Under the pieces are notes generated by a model that was not told where the DNA came from, did not search any database, and saw nothing but the letters and a program-made list of their open reading frames with translations. A DNA stretch of 7,415 bases from Phycisphaeraceae bacterium (lineage in GTDB: Bacteria > Planctomycetota > Phycisphaerae > Phycisphaerales > UBA1924). The position numbers and the translations under genes are program-made. Position 1 is the first letter of the stretch. Each line of letters starts with the position of its first letter. Below, in pieces: positions 1 to 6,176 of the stretch. The stretch is from contig WUAK01000137.1 in assembly GCA_009827205.1 (NCBI GenBank), positions 1 to 7,415 on the forward strand, written 5' to 3'.

Positions 1-263
1 AGGAGCGTCGCGATCGCACAGGCGGCACCCACGGCAATCTTGAGATGAAGTCCGATCGGCAATTCGTGCAGCGCAAGGACGGCGGTTTCACGATCAAGCC
101 TCTCACCAGCAATGGGGGGGTACTGGCGCACGACAGGAACAACCGCGACGTTGAGAAACTCATGCAGGATCTCGCCGAGAACCTCGCCGCCTATCAGGTC
201 GCGACCGATCTCATGAGGTCACAGATGGGCATCCTGATAACTGCAATCACTGAACGGGCATAA
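1..263 (+). CDS. flgB: Flagellar proximal rod protein FlgB, C-terminal part (5' truncated by window edge)
   Basis: The reading frame is open from base 3 to the TAA at 261-263, so the gene begins upstream of the window. About 86 residues are visible, and the usual family length is about 120-140. FlgB is a proximal rod subunit exported through the flagellar type III apparatus; it assembles in the periplasm on FliE/FliF. The visible tail carries the family signature: an Asn-Arg-Asp-Val-Glu-Lys-Leu-Met stretch (family form near N-x-V-D-L-E-x-E-M), then A-E-N-L-A-A-Y-Q, and a final helix ending A-I-T-E-R-A. This helix is one of the paired terminal helices that build the rod. The internal ATG at 45 is not the true start, because the preceding codons read on in frame and include a Thr/His segment like that of FlgB. 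flgC follows after 23 bases. I am confident of the family from the C-terminal helix and the context. Confidence 0.9.
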   Translation, partial: ERRDRTGGTHGNLEMKSDRQFVQRKDGGFTIKPLTSNGGVLAHDRNNRDVEKLMQDLAENLAAYQVATDLMRSQMGILITAITERA

Positions 264-286
264 GCAAAGAGGCAACTGAGGCACGC

Positions 287-703
287 ATGTACGGCTCACT
301 CGATATCTCAACCAGCGGCATGATCGCTCAGCGGACCAGGCTTGATGTCATCAGCGCCAACATCTCGAACAAGGATGCAATCCTTGATGCGCAAGGGAAT
401 TACAACCCGTACCGGAGGCGGATCGCTTTCATGGCAGCGGGAAACCCAGGAGCCTCTTCGAGCACGGGGCGCGATATGGGTGTGCACATCGCCGAGATCG
501 GGCAGGACCAGTCGCCGTTCAAGCTGAAGTACGCCCCGGACAGCCCGTACGCCGATGAAGCGGGGTACATCAAGACGCCCAATATCGATACGACGACCGA
601 GCGGATCGACGCGATGGAGGCGGTGCGGGCGTATGAGGCCAATGTTGTCGCAGCAGAAACGACCAAGCAGATGCTGGCCCTTGGTTTGCGGTTGATCGCG
701 TAG
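287..703 (+). CDS. flgC: Flagellar proximal rod protein FlgC
   Basis: This 138-residue protein has the usual FlgC length and both rod-family ends. The N-terminal helix (residues about 4-29) reads S-L-D-I-S-T-S-G-M-I-A-Q-R, followed by V-I-S-A-N-I-S-N, a variant of the common 'NNIAN' motif. Residues 41-45 (PYRRR) match the 'PYRRQ' position of FlgC. The C-terminal helix has R-A-Y-E-A-N (114-119) and ends K-Q-M-L-A-L-G-L-R-L. In the family these two helices pair to form the rod. The middle segment (about 46-95) is poorly conserved. The segment before RAYEAN reads E-R-I-D-A-M-E-A-V, where many FlgC proteins have a Val-Asp-Met-type run, so the protein is somewhat divergent. The start is supported by TGAGG at 277-281, five bases before the ATG. 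FlgC is exported and polymerises in the periplasm together with FlgB, encoded just upstream. Confidence 0.95.
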   Translation: MYGSLDISTSGMIAQRTRLDVISANISNKDAILDAQGNYNPYRRRIAFMAAGNPGASSSTGRDMGVHIAEIGQDQSPFKLKYAPDSPYADEAGYIKTPNIDTTTERIDAMEAVRAYEANVVAAETTKQMLALGLRLIA

Positions 704-706
704 AGT

Positions 707-763
707 ATGGCTGATTCGCGCAAGAACGAGCCCATCGGGGGCTTCAGGGAGCGTCAGGAATGA
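707..763 (+). other. Possible 18-codon ORF between flgC and fliE (doubtful)
   Basis: An ATG at 707 lies three bases after the flgC stop and opens an 18-codon frame, MADSRKNEPIGGFRERQE. Its TGA (761-763) overlaps the fliE ATG as ATGA. It fills the whole flgC-fliE gap. I recognise no family and there is no strong ribosome binding site before it. It could be a short translated leader that couples fliE translation to flgC, or a chance frame. The stop/start overlap is the only real support. Confidence 0.25.
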
Positions 764-1071
764 CAGACCCACTCGGACTCGTCGGACAATCTCAGCAACT
801 GGGTGCCGCGCAACAGGCCCAGCAGGGGAAGCGCGCAGAGTCCGCTGCCAGTCAAGGGTTTAAGGATCTGCTGATGCAGAACATCGAGCAGGTCAACAAG
901 CTCCAGGAAGACGCGACGCACGCGATCGAGGATCTCACGACCGGTAAGCGCGACGACGTCGAGAGCGTCCTCCTGGCGACAGCCAAGGCTGACACCGCGT
1001 TCCGCCTGCTCCAGCAGGTAAGGAACAAGGTCTTCGATGCATACAAAGAGATCCAGCAACTCCGGGTCTGA
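760..1071 (+). CDS. fliE: Flagellar hook-basal body adaptor FliE
   Basis: The 103-residue product is of normal FliE length. FliE is the small export substrate that joins the FliF MS ring to the proximal rod and is needed for export of later rod subunits. The diagnostic C-terminal half is clear: G-K-R-D-D-V-E-S-V-L-L-A-T-A-K-A-D (62-78), then L-L-Q-Q-V-R-N-K-V-F-D-A-Y-K-E-I (83-98), equivalent to the family 'VRNKxxxAYxEI' motif. The N-terminal 30 residues are Gln- and Ala-rich and not conserved. The start is supported by AGGGAG at 746-751, eight bases before the ATG. The ATG overlaps the stop of a possible 18-codon ORF. The order flgB-flgC-fliE is the standard cluster. A 184-base gap follows before fliF, unlike the tight spacing elsewhere in the window. 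Confidence 0.95.
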   Translation: MTDPLGLVGQSQQLGAAQQAQQGKRAESAASQGFKDLLMQNIEQVNKLQEDATHAIEDLTTGKRDDVESVLLATAKADTAFRLLQQVRNKVFDAYKEIQQLRV

Positions 1072-1072
1072 T

Positions 1073-1087
1073 GCGCAGCAGCTGCGC
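1073..1087 (+). repeat. Inverted repeat just after the fliE stop
   Basis: GCGCAG (1073-1078) and CTGCGC (1082-1087) are perfect reverse complements around CAG. They give a 6-bp GC-rich stem with a tight 3-base loop, starting two bases after the fliE TGA. No U-tract follows, so this is not a typical intrinsic terminator. It could protect the upstream mRNA 3' end or be a DNA-level palindrome. Confidence 0.5.
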
Positions 1088-1093
1088 GTCTCA

Positions 1094-1123
1094 TGTGCGC
1101 AATATCTACCCATCTGTGCGCAA
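1094..1123 (+). repeat. 9-bp direct repeat TGTGCGCAA, spaced 21 bp
   Basis: TGTGCGCAA occurs at 1094-1102 and 1115-1123, start to start 21 bp, which is close to two helical turns. Each copy contains the palindrome TGCGCA, which also occurs at 1072-1077. The arrangement resembles paired protein-binding sites on one DNA face. It may equally be chance, or reflect the short in-frame ORF that crosses it. Confidence 0.4.
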
Positions 1124-1155
1124 GTTCAAGCAACTGTCCTGACGATGCCGAGGAA

Positions 1156-1171
1156 GCACTGACCTGAGTGC
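1156..1171 (+). repeat. Inverted repeat in the fliF leader
   Basis: GCACT (1156-1160) pairs with AGTGC (1167-1171) around a 6-base loop, GACCTG. The stem is only 5 bp, so it is weak alone. It is followed directly by a smaller CAGA/TCTG pairing (1172-1175 with 1180-1183). Together these suggest some RNA structure in the leader. Confidence 0.3.
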
Positions 1172-1195
1172 CAGATCCGTCTGTCTGAGCGGACT

Positions 1196-1215
1196 GCGCG
1201 CCTTGGTTGCCGCGC
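1196..1215 (+). repeat. GC-only inverted repeat upstream of the fliF ribosome binding site
   Basis: GCGCG (1196-1200) can pair with CGCGC (1211-1215) across a 10-base loop. It lies about 30 bases before the chosen fliF Shine-Dalgarno sequence. The stem is short but all G/C. It leaves the GGAGG at 1244-1248 free. Confidence 0.25.
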
Positions 1216-1243
1216 GGGAGGCGTGGGGGTTCTGGTTCGGCAC

Positions 1244-1248
1244 GGAGG
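1244..1248 (+). promoter_or_regulatory. Ribosome binding site that decides the fliF start
   Basis: GGAGG lies seven bases before the ATG at 1256, an ideal distance. The in-frame GTG at 1223 is only one base after its nearest purine run (GGGAGG, 1216-1221), too close for initiation. I therefore start fliF at 1256. Confidence 0.7.
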
Positions 1249-1255
1249 CCGGTGC

Positions 1256-2974
1256 ATGTTCGACTCGTTTGGTCGCATCCTGAAGAACTCGGGTGATCAG
1301 CTCGGCCGTCTCACGCCCACGGCTCGGCTTCTCGTCATGGTGACGCTCGCTCTGATGGCGAGCATCCTGGTCATCGTCGCGGTTTCCGCGAGTGGCCCAA
1401 GCCGGACCGAGATAGCCGCTGGCACCGACCCTTCTTACAAGTCCGAAGCGATGACCCAGCTCAGAGCTGCAGGCATCGAGGCCAACGTCAACAGCAAGGG
1501 GCAGCTGCTCGTCAAGCACGGCGATGTTGATAGGGCAGCGGGCTTGCTCGCCTCTCAGGGCGTCCTGCCAGCCGACGGCACGCTGATGTTCAAGAACCTC
1601 AGCGAGCAGATGAAGTGGACGAATCCGCGAGAGATCAACGCTCAGATCATTCAAATGGCGCTGCAGAACGAACTGGCACGCACGATCTCGAACTTTCCGG
1701 GTCTCAAGCAGGCCAGCGTGTTTCTCGATAACCCAACGCCGACCGGAATCGGCATGGTCGTCCGCAAACCAACGGCTTCTGTAACGGTCTTTAGCAAGTC
1801 TGGCGCTTCTATCAGCCAGAACGAAGTCGATGCGATCGCCAAGCTGGTCAGCCATTCGGTTGCCGGTTTGGATCTCACCAACGTCAGCGTCATCGACGGC
1901 ACATCTGGTGTGCCCCACCAGGCTCGCACCGACGACAACGCGATCGCATCGAACTATCTCGAGCACAAGCTGAAGTTCGAACGCGAAGTCGAGCAGAAGA
2001 TCCGCGGCATCCTCTCGTCTATACCGGGTGTCGCGATCGCGGTCACCGCGGATGTTGACGTCAAACGAGTCACCAGTAAGCGAGAGTCGTTCTTTGACAA
2101 AGGCAACGGCACCGTCTCGCTCTCCCAGTCGCGTACGAGCGTGACCGAAGAGCAACAGGCTGGCAACCGCGGAGCCGAGGCTGGCACCAGACCCAACACC
2201 GGCGCGGATATCAACTACAACACTGGCAGTTCGACCGGCTACACGAAAGAAGACACATCGGAAGACTTAGAGAACCGTGTCGGCTCAGAAATCACCAGCA
2301 CGATCGACCCCCGAGGCAACGCGACATCGCTGAGTATTTCGGTGCAGGTCCCAAGGGGCTACATCGAGGCACTGATGCCAACGCCCGAAGGGACGGCCGA
2401 GGGCGAAACGCCTGTGTTCGACGACGCGGCCGTCGATGCGAAGTTCGCAAGCGAGCAGGACCGCATCCGCGAGATGATCGAGCCTCACCTTCCGGTCCGC
2501 GTTGCCGAAGGCGGTGCAACAGAGCCCGCTGGGACTGTTGTCGTGTCGATGATGCCACTGGATCTCGCGGCGCTGGCAGGCACCGCTCAAGCTGCAAGCC
2601 TCGGCTTGCCGGGCATGACGGCTGGAACATCCGGGGGTGGCGTGCTCAGCGGGATTATGGCCAGCGGCCTGATCGAGAAAGTCGTGCTCGTCGCGCTCGC
2701 TGCGACGGCGATGCTCATGATGCTGGTCATGGTCAAGGGCGCGACCAAGCGAGTCGAGCTGCCCAGCGTCGACGAGCTGGTCGGCATCCCCCCCGCACTT
2801 GAGCAAGCAACCGATGTCGTCGGTGAAGCCGATGAATCTGAAACACCCATGGATGGTATCGAGGTCGATGATCAGCACGTAGCCAGCACCAAGATGCTCG
2901 AACAGGTCGGCGACCTCGTCGGCAACGAGCCCGATCTCGCCGCCCGTCTCCTGAACCGCTGGATCCAGCCTTGA
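1256..2974 (+). CDS. fliF: Flagellar MS-ring protein FliF
   Basis: This is the inner-membrane MS-ring protein, on which the rod, the switch and the export gate are built. From the ATG at 1256 it has 572 residues, typical of the family. Order of parts: a transmembrane helix at about 24-46; the first ring-building motif (about 58-105, with Y-K-S-E-A and L-A-S-Q-G-V-L-P); the second, YscJ-like motif (about 120-215, with A-L-Q-N-E-L-A-R-T-I); the third motif (about 235-435), opening with F-E-R-E-V-E-Q-K-I. The third is split by a Ser/Thr/Gly/Asn-rich loop (about 285-340), which in FliF proteins forms the collar. A second transmembrane helix follows at about 473-495, then an acidic cytoplasmic tail. 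The last 25 residues (M-L-E-Q-V-G-D-L-V ... A-R-L-L-N-R-W-I) match the helix that binds FliG, encoded next. An extended GTG start at 1223 is possible but poorly supported. Confidence 0.97.
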   Translation: MFDSFGRILKNSGDQLGRLTPTARLLVMVTLALMASILVIVAVSASGPSRTEIAAGTDPSYKSEAMTQLRAAGIEANVNSKGQLLVKHGDVDRAAGLLASQGVLPADGTLMFKNLSEQMKWTNPREINAQIIQMALQNELARTISNFPGLKQASVFLDNPTPTGIGMVVRKPTASVTVFSKSGASISQNEVDAIAKLVSHSVAGLDLTNVSVIDGTSGVPHQARTDDNAIASNYLEHKLKFEREVEQKIRGILSSIPGVAIAVTADVDVKRVTSKRESFFDKGNGTVSLSQSRTSVTEEQQAGNRGAEAGTRPNTGADINYNTGSSTGYTKEDTSEDLENRVGSEITSTIDPRGNATSLSISVQVPRGYIEALMPTPEGTAEGETPVFDDAAVDAKFASEQDRIREMIEPHLPVRVAEGGATEPAGTVVVSMMPLDLAALAGTAQAASLGLPGMTAGTSGGGVLSGIMASGLIEKVVLVALAATAMLMMLVMVKGATKRVELPSVDELVGIPPALEQATDVVGEADESETPMDGIEVDDQHVASTKMLEQVGDLVGNEPDLAARLLNRWIQP

Positions 2975-3006
2975 TCTCAAAGATGGAAACTCGTTAGAGC
3001 GAAACA

Positions 3007-4044
3007 ATGCCACGCAGACCGCACGAATCACTCCCAACCGATCCAGCAGAGCTCGAGGGCCTGACGAAGGCCGCGATCCTGATTCTCACGCTCGACGCTG
3101 AGAAGGCGGCGTGGGTTCTCAAGTCGATGACTCCCGAAGCTGTCGAGGAAGTGACGCGCGAGCTCGCGGGGCTGGGGCAGGTGCCAGTTCCTCTGCAGCG
3201 CGCGATCGTCGAGGAGTTTTATTCGACGGCTCTCGCGATGCAGAGCGCCAACGAGGGCAACCTCGATCACGCGAAACGGCTTCTACGCGAGTCGCTCGAC
3301 CCGACCACCGCTGCGAAGGTCATGCAGCAGATCCAGACGCAGGTACAGCGGACACCGTTCTCGTTCCTACAGCGCGCCGAGAGCGAGAACCTGTTGACGT
3401 TTATTCAGGACGAGCATCCTCAGACGATCGCGCTGATCGTGTGCCACCTGCCTCACCACAAGGCGAGTGAGATTCTGATCGGCCTGCCCGCCCAGAAGCA
3501 GATCGAAGTCATCAAGCGAATCGCCAACATGGATCAGACCAACCCACAGGTCATCCGTGATGTCGAGAAAGGGCTTGAAAGCCGACTCTCGAACGTGCTC
3601 GGTCAGTCGACAGAAAAGATGGGCGGCATCCCGACCGTTGCCGAAGTCCTCAACCTTGCAGACCGCGCGACAGAGAAGACAATCATGGAAGGCCTCGAAG
3701 TCGAGGACCCGGACCTCGTCGAGCAGATCCGCAGGCTCATGTTCGTCTTCGAGGACATCCTCCTTGTGGACGACCGCGGCATCCAGGGCGTGCTCAAAGA
3801 GGTCGACAACGAAGAACTCAGCCTCGCGCTCAAGACCGCCAGCGAAGAGCTGCAGAACAAGATCCTCGGCAACATGTCCGAGCGCGCTGCGGCTCTCATC
3901 CGCGAGGACATGGAGTTCATGGGACCCGTGCGTGTCAGCGATGTCGAAACGGCGCAGCAGCGAATCGTCGACATTGTCCGCAGGCTCGAAGAAGCCGGTG
4001 AGATCATCATCCAGGGCCGCGGCGACGCGGATCTCGTGGTCTAA
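3007..4044 (+). CDS. fliG: Flagellar motor switch protein FliG
   Basis: FliG is the rotor protein at the cytoplasmic face of the MS ring. It binds FliF by its N-terminal domain and meets the stator with its C-terminal domain. The product has 345 residues, normal length. The N domain is about 15-115, and the middle domain carries the E-H-P-Q-T motif (136-140). The glycine hinge M-G-G-I-P is at 205-209, and the M-F-V-F motif at 245-248 precedes the C-terminal domain. Aligned by hand with E. coli FliG, the charged residues used for torque are kept: K276 (K264), R293 (R281), E300 (D288, acidic change), D301 (D289) and R309 (R297). The motor should therefore be functional. The start ATG has only a weak binding site, AGAG at 2996-2999. 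A 32-base gap separates it from fliF, whose C-terminal helix is its binding partner. Confidence 0.97.
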   Translation: MPRRPHESLPTDPAELEGLTKAAILILTLDAEKAAWVLKSMTPEAVEEVTRELAGLGQVPVPLQRAIVEEFYSTALAMQSANEGNLDHAKRLLRESLDPTTAAKVMQQIQTQVQRTPFSFLQRAESENLLTFIQDEHPQTIALIVCHLPHHKASEILIGLPAQKQIEVIKRIANMDQTNPQVIRDVEKGLESRLSNVLGQSTEKMGGIPTVAEVLNLADRATEKTIMEGLEVEDPDLVEQIRRLMFVFEDILLVDDRGIQGVLKEVDNEELSLALKTASEELQNKILGNMSERAAALIREDMEFMGPVRVSDVETAQQRIVDIVRRLEEAGEIIIQGRGDADLVV

Positions 4045-4047
4045 GGA
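4043..4047 (+). promoter_or_regulatory. fliH ribosome binding site overlapping the fliG stop
   Basis: AAGGA shares two bases with the fliG TAA stop (4042-4044) and lies six bases before the fliH ATG at 4054. A ribosome ending fliG would sit directly over this site, so fliH translation is probably coupled to fliG. Confidence 0.65.
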
Positions 4048-4053
4048 AGCAGC

Positions 4054-4812
4054 ATGGCGGTCATCAAACGCGCACAAGCCGAGAACGAAGCCAAGAGCGC
4101 CATTGTCCTCGACCTGGGAGACATCGCGAAGCAGGCAGAGCTTCTGCGAAAGCAGGCTCAAGCTCGCGCCGACGAGATCATCCTCGATGCCGAAGCGAAG
4201 CACGAGGAGCTCATCGATACGGGATACGAGCAGGGCGAACGCAACGGCTACGCGGTCGGCTACCGCGAAGGCTTCACGAAGGGCGAAGAAGAAGCCAGGC
4301 AGCGGACCACAATCGAGTCACGCGCCGAGCTCGAGAAGATCGAGGATTCCTGGATCAAGGCGCTCGACGATTTCGCTGACAAGAGGCACCACCTGCTCGT
4401 CGAGGGCAAAGAGAACGTGCTCAGGCTCGCGCTCGCGATCGCCGAACGCGTCATCCATCGTCAGATCAGTTTGGATGATCGCGTCGTGCTCTCACAGGTA
4501 GAGCACGCGCTCAAGCTCGTGGGCAGGCCAACTCGTGCGACCGTTCTCATCAACCCTGCCGACGGAGCAATGGTGCGGCGCGCTCTGCCGACTATGTCGG
4601 CTCGGTTCAGCGCGATCGAGCACGTTGTGTGCGAGGAAGATGAATCTATCGCAAGAGGCGGCTGCAAGGTTGTCACGAGCGAGGGCGGCGAAATCGATGC
4701 TTCGATCGAGACACAGATCCAGCGCATCGCGCAAACACTCCTTCCGGGTGATCGCGAGAGCCGCGATGCGGATCAGAATCGAGATGACAAGCGCGGGGAT
4801 CGGGCGGCGTGA
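4054..4812 (+). CDS. fliH: Flagellar export ATPase stator FliH
   Basis: FliH dimers bind and regulate the export ATPase FliI and bring it to the export gate in the cytoplasm. The protein has 252 residues. A charged N-terminal coiled coil (about 22-55) is followed by a perfect run of glycines every fourth residue, G57, G61, G65, G69, G73 and G77, giving five overlapping GxxxG steps. This repeat is a hallmark of FliH and the related YscL proteins. The C-terminal part resembles the V-ATPase E-subunit fold: L-A-L-A-I-A-E-R-V-I and later A-R-G-G-C-K-V-V-T with G-E-I-D-A-S. The last 20 residues are a charged, probably disordered tail. The N terminus has no Trp, unlike Salmonella FliH, whose N-terminal Trp pair contacts the C ring/export gate. 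Its stop overlaps the fliI start as GTGA, consistent with coupled expression of partners. Confidence 0.93.
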   Translation: MAVIKRAQAENEAKSAIVLDLGDIAKQAELLRKQAQARADEIILDAEAKHEELIDTGYEQGERNGYAVGYREGFTKGEEEARQRTTIESRAELEKIEDSWIKALDDFADKRHHLLVEGKENVLRLALAIAERVIHRQISLDDRVVLSQVEHALKLVGRPTRATVLINPADGAMVRRALPTMSARFSAIEHVVCEEDESIARGGCKVVTSEGGEIDASIETQIQRIAQTLLPGDRESRDADQNRDDKRGDRAA

Positions 4813-6176
4813 GTGCGCTTGGCGACCAAGTCAGGCTGGTCGAGTCCATTCAGCCTGTTGGAGTAGCAGGCCGAGTCGTCGCGCTGCGCGGGCTGACCGT
4901 GCTCGTTGATCAACTGCCCCTGCCCGTCGGGTCAGAGATCATCGTCGATTCCACGAGCGTGAGCGGCGAGATCGTCGGGTTCAATGAAGGGCACGCCATC
5001 GTCATGCTCTTTGGCTCCGCCGTCGGTATCAAGCCTGGTGATGTCGTTCGAGGGGCTCACGCGGCGCAGGTTGCGCCGATCAGCGATCTCTTGCTCGGCA
5101 GAGTGATCGATGCGCTCGGCGCGCCTGCAGACGAGGGCGGTGTGGTCGGAGACGCCGTGCTTAGGCCGATCGATGCCAAACCGATCGCTCCAATGCAGCG
5201 TTCGCGCATCGACCGCCCGATCTGGACCGGTGTCAGGGCGATCGATCTGATGACCACGCTCGGAAGAGGTCAGCGCATGGGCGTGTTCGCGGGCCCGGGC
5301 GTCGGCAAGAGCACTCTGCTCGGCACGATCGCACGCCGCTCGTCTGCAGATGTCAACGTCATCGCGCTCATCGGTGAGCGAGGCAGAGAGGTTCGCGAGT
5401 TTATCGAGCACTCACTGGGTGATGAAGGGCTTACGCGATCGGTTGTGGTCGTGGCAACGGGTGACGAGCCGCCTCTCATGCGGATCCGCGCCGCCAGGCT
5501 CGCGTGCGCGGTTGCCGAGCACTTCCGCGATGCGGGCAAAGACGTGCTCCTTATGATGGATTCGGTCACGCGATTCGCTCACGCGCAGAGACAGGTCGGA
5601 CTCTCGATCGGTGAGCCGCCCGCGACGAAGGGCTACACACCGAGCGTGTTCGCGGAACTCCCAGTGCTGCTCGAGCGCGCAGGCGGCACCGACCAGTCGG
5701 GGGGCTCCGTCACCGGGCTCTACACGGTGCTCGTCGAGGGCGACGACATGACCGAACCCGTCGCCGATGCGGCAAGGGGTATCCTCGACGGGCACATAGT
5801 GCTCAGCAGGAAGCTCGCGCAGCGGTCACGCTACCCCGCGATCGATATCCTCGATTCGCTCAGCCGTGTTGCCAACGATATCGTTGATGACCACCACCGC
5901 GTTGCGCGTGATCATCTCAAGAAGTTGGAAGCCGCGTACGCGAACATCGAGGAACTCGTTCAGATCGGCGCATACGCGAAGGGGTCTGATCCCGAATCCG
6001 ATGTTGCCGTGATGTATCACGACCGGATCGAGGACCTTGTGAGGCAGACCGTCGACGACTCGACCTCGCCTGAGCAGGCTCGCGAGTGGATGCTTCGTCT
6101 TGCGATGGAGTCGAGCGAGCAGCTCCGGGTGCTGCGCGCGGGTGGGCAACCACATCATTCAGGACGGGGTGAGTGA
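4809..6176 (+). CDS. fliI: Flagellum-specific export ATPase FliI
   Basis: FliI is the F1-beta-like hexameric ATPase that prepares substrates for the flagellar type III export gate. The 455-residue length is normal. After an N-terminal beta-barrel domain (to about 90), the ATPase domain has a Walker A P-loop, A-G-P-G-V-G-K-S-T (161-169, K167). The catalytic glutamate is E190 in G-E-R-G-R-E, and Walker B is L-L-M-M-D (247-251). The diagnostic type III ATPase stretch G-E-P-P-A-T-K-G-Y-T-P-S-V-F is at 268-281. R-Y-P-A-I-D-I-L (341-348) and S-L-S-R-V (350-354) follow, as in FliI. The start is a GTG overlapping the fliH stop (GTGA), with GGGGA at 4795-4799 nine bases upstream. No key ATPase residue is missing. 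The plain F1/V-type ATPases are excluded by the type III signature and the context. Confidence 0.97.
   Translation: MSALGDQVRLVESIQPVGVAGRVVALRGLTVLVDQLPLPVGSEIIVDSTSVSGEIVGFNEGHAIVMLFGSAVGIKPGDVVRGAHAAQVAPISDLLLGRVIDALGAPADEGGVVGDAVLRPIDAKPIAPMQRSRIDRPIWTGVRAIDLMTTLGRGQRMGVFAGPGVGKSTLLGTIARRSSADVNVIALIGERGREVREFIEHSLGDEGLTRSVVVVATGDEPPLMRIRAARLACAVAEHFRDAGKDVLLMMDSVTRFAHAQRQVGLSIGEPPATKGYTPSVFAELPVLLERAGGTDQSGGSVTGLYTVLVEGDDMTEPVADAARGILDGHIVLSRKLAQRSRYPAIDILDSLSRVANDIVDDHHRVARDHLKKLEAAYANIEELVQIGAYAKGSDPESDVAVMYHDRIEDLVRQTVDDSTSPEQAREWMLRLAMESSEQLRVLRAGGQPHHSGRGE

Larger units (their letters stand above)
1071..1142 (+). other. Possible 23-codon ORF after fliE (doubtful)
   Basis: The last base of the fliE TGA begins an ATG (TGATG, 1069-1073). 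The frame runs 23 codons to the TGA at 1140-1142. The peptide is basic, with V-R-N and V-R-K seven codons apart; these are encoded by the 9-bp direct repeat at 1094/1115. I recognise no family. The overlap resembles the coupled starts elsewhere in this operon, but the length is within chance expectation. Confidence 0.15.
1072..1255 (+). other. Noncoding fliE-fliF gap with inverted and direct repeats
   Basis: This 184-base stretch has no convincing gene and is much longer than the other gaps in the window (56 bases or fewer). It holds three short GC-rich inverted repeats (1073-1087, 1156-1171, 1196-1215), a 9-bp direct repeat and three copies of the self-complementary TGCGCA. No hairpin is followed by a run of T, so I do not call a rho-independent terminator. 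I found no good sigma70, sigma28 or sigma54 promoter match. Possible roles are an internal promoter or operator, an mRNA processing or stabilising element setting different levels of rod and ring proteins, or a structured 5' leader for fliF. Confidence 0.5.

Noticed and set aside
45..263. Short 72-residue FlgB starting at ATG 45
   Set aside because: The frame is open through the window edge and the upstream codons look like FlgB, so the short form is an edge artefact.
1073..1087. Rho-independent terminator after fliE
   Set aside because: The 6-bp stem has only a 3-base loop and no T-run follows. The operon clearly continues with fliF on the same strand.
1223..1255. Upstream GTG start giving an 11-residue longer FliF
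   Set aside because: The nearest purine-rich site is one base from the GTG, while ATG 1256 has GGAGG at seven bases. FliF homologues also begin close to the first membrane helix.
1106..2155. 349-codon open frame on the minus strand opposite fliF
   Set aside because: It lies wholly opposite fliF's conserved coding frame, has a skewed Arg/Asp/His-rich composition, no recognisable motif and no partner genes. It is a mirror effect of GC-rich codon use.
2285..3037. 250-codon minus-strand frame opposite the end of fliF
   Set aside because: It is antisense to the FliF membrane helix and FliG-binding tail, with low-complexity Arg/His-rich composition and no supporting context.
3367..4203. 278-codon minus-strand frame opposite fliG
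   Set aside because: No family features; it sits opposite conserved FliG middle and C-terminal domains and crosses into fliH.
3557..4501. 314-codon plus-strand frame spanning the fliG/fliH junction
   Set aside because: The translation is dominated by Ser and Arg and overlaps two clear genes in another frame. It is a frame shadow and not a gene.
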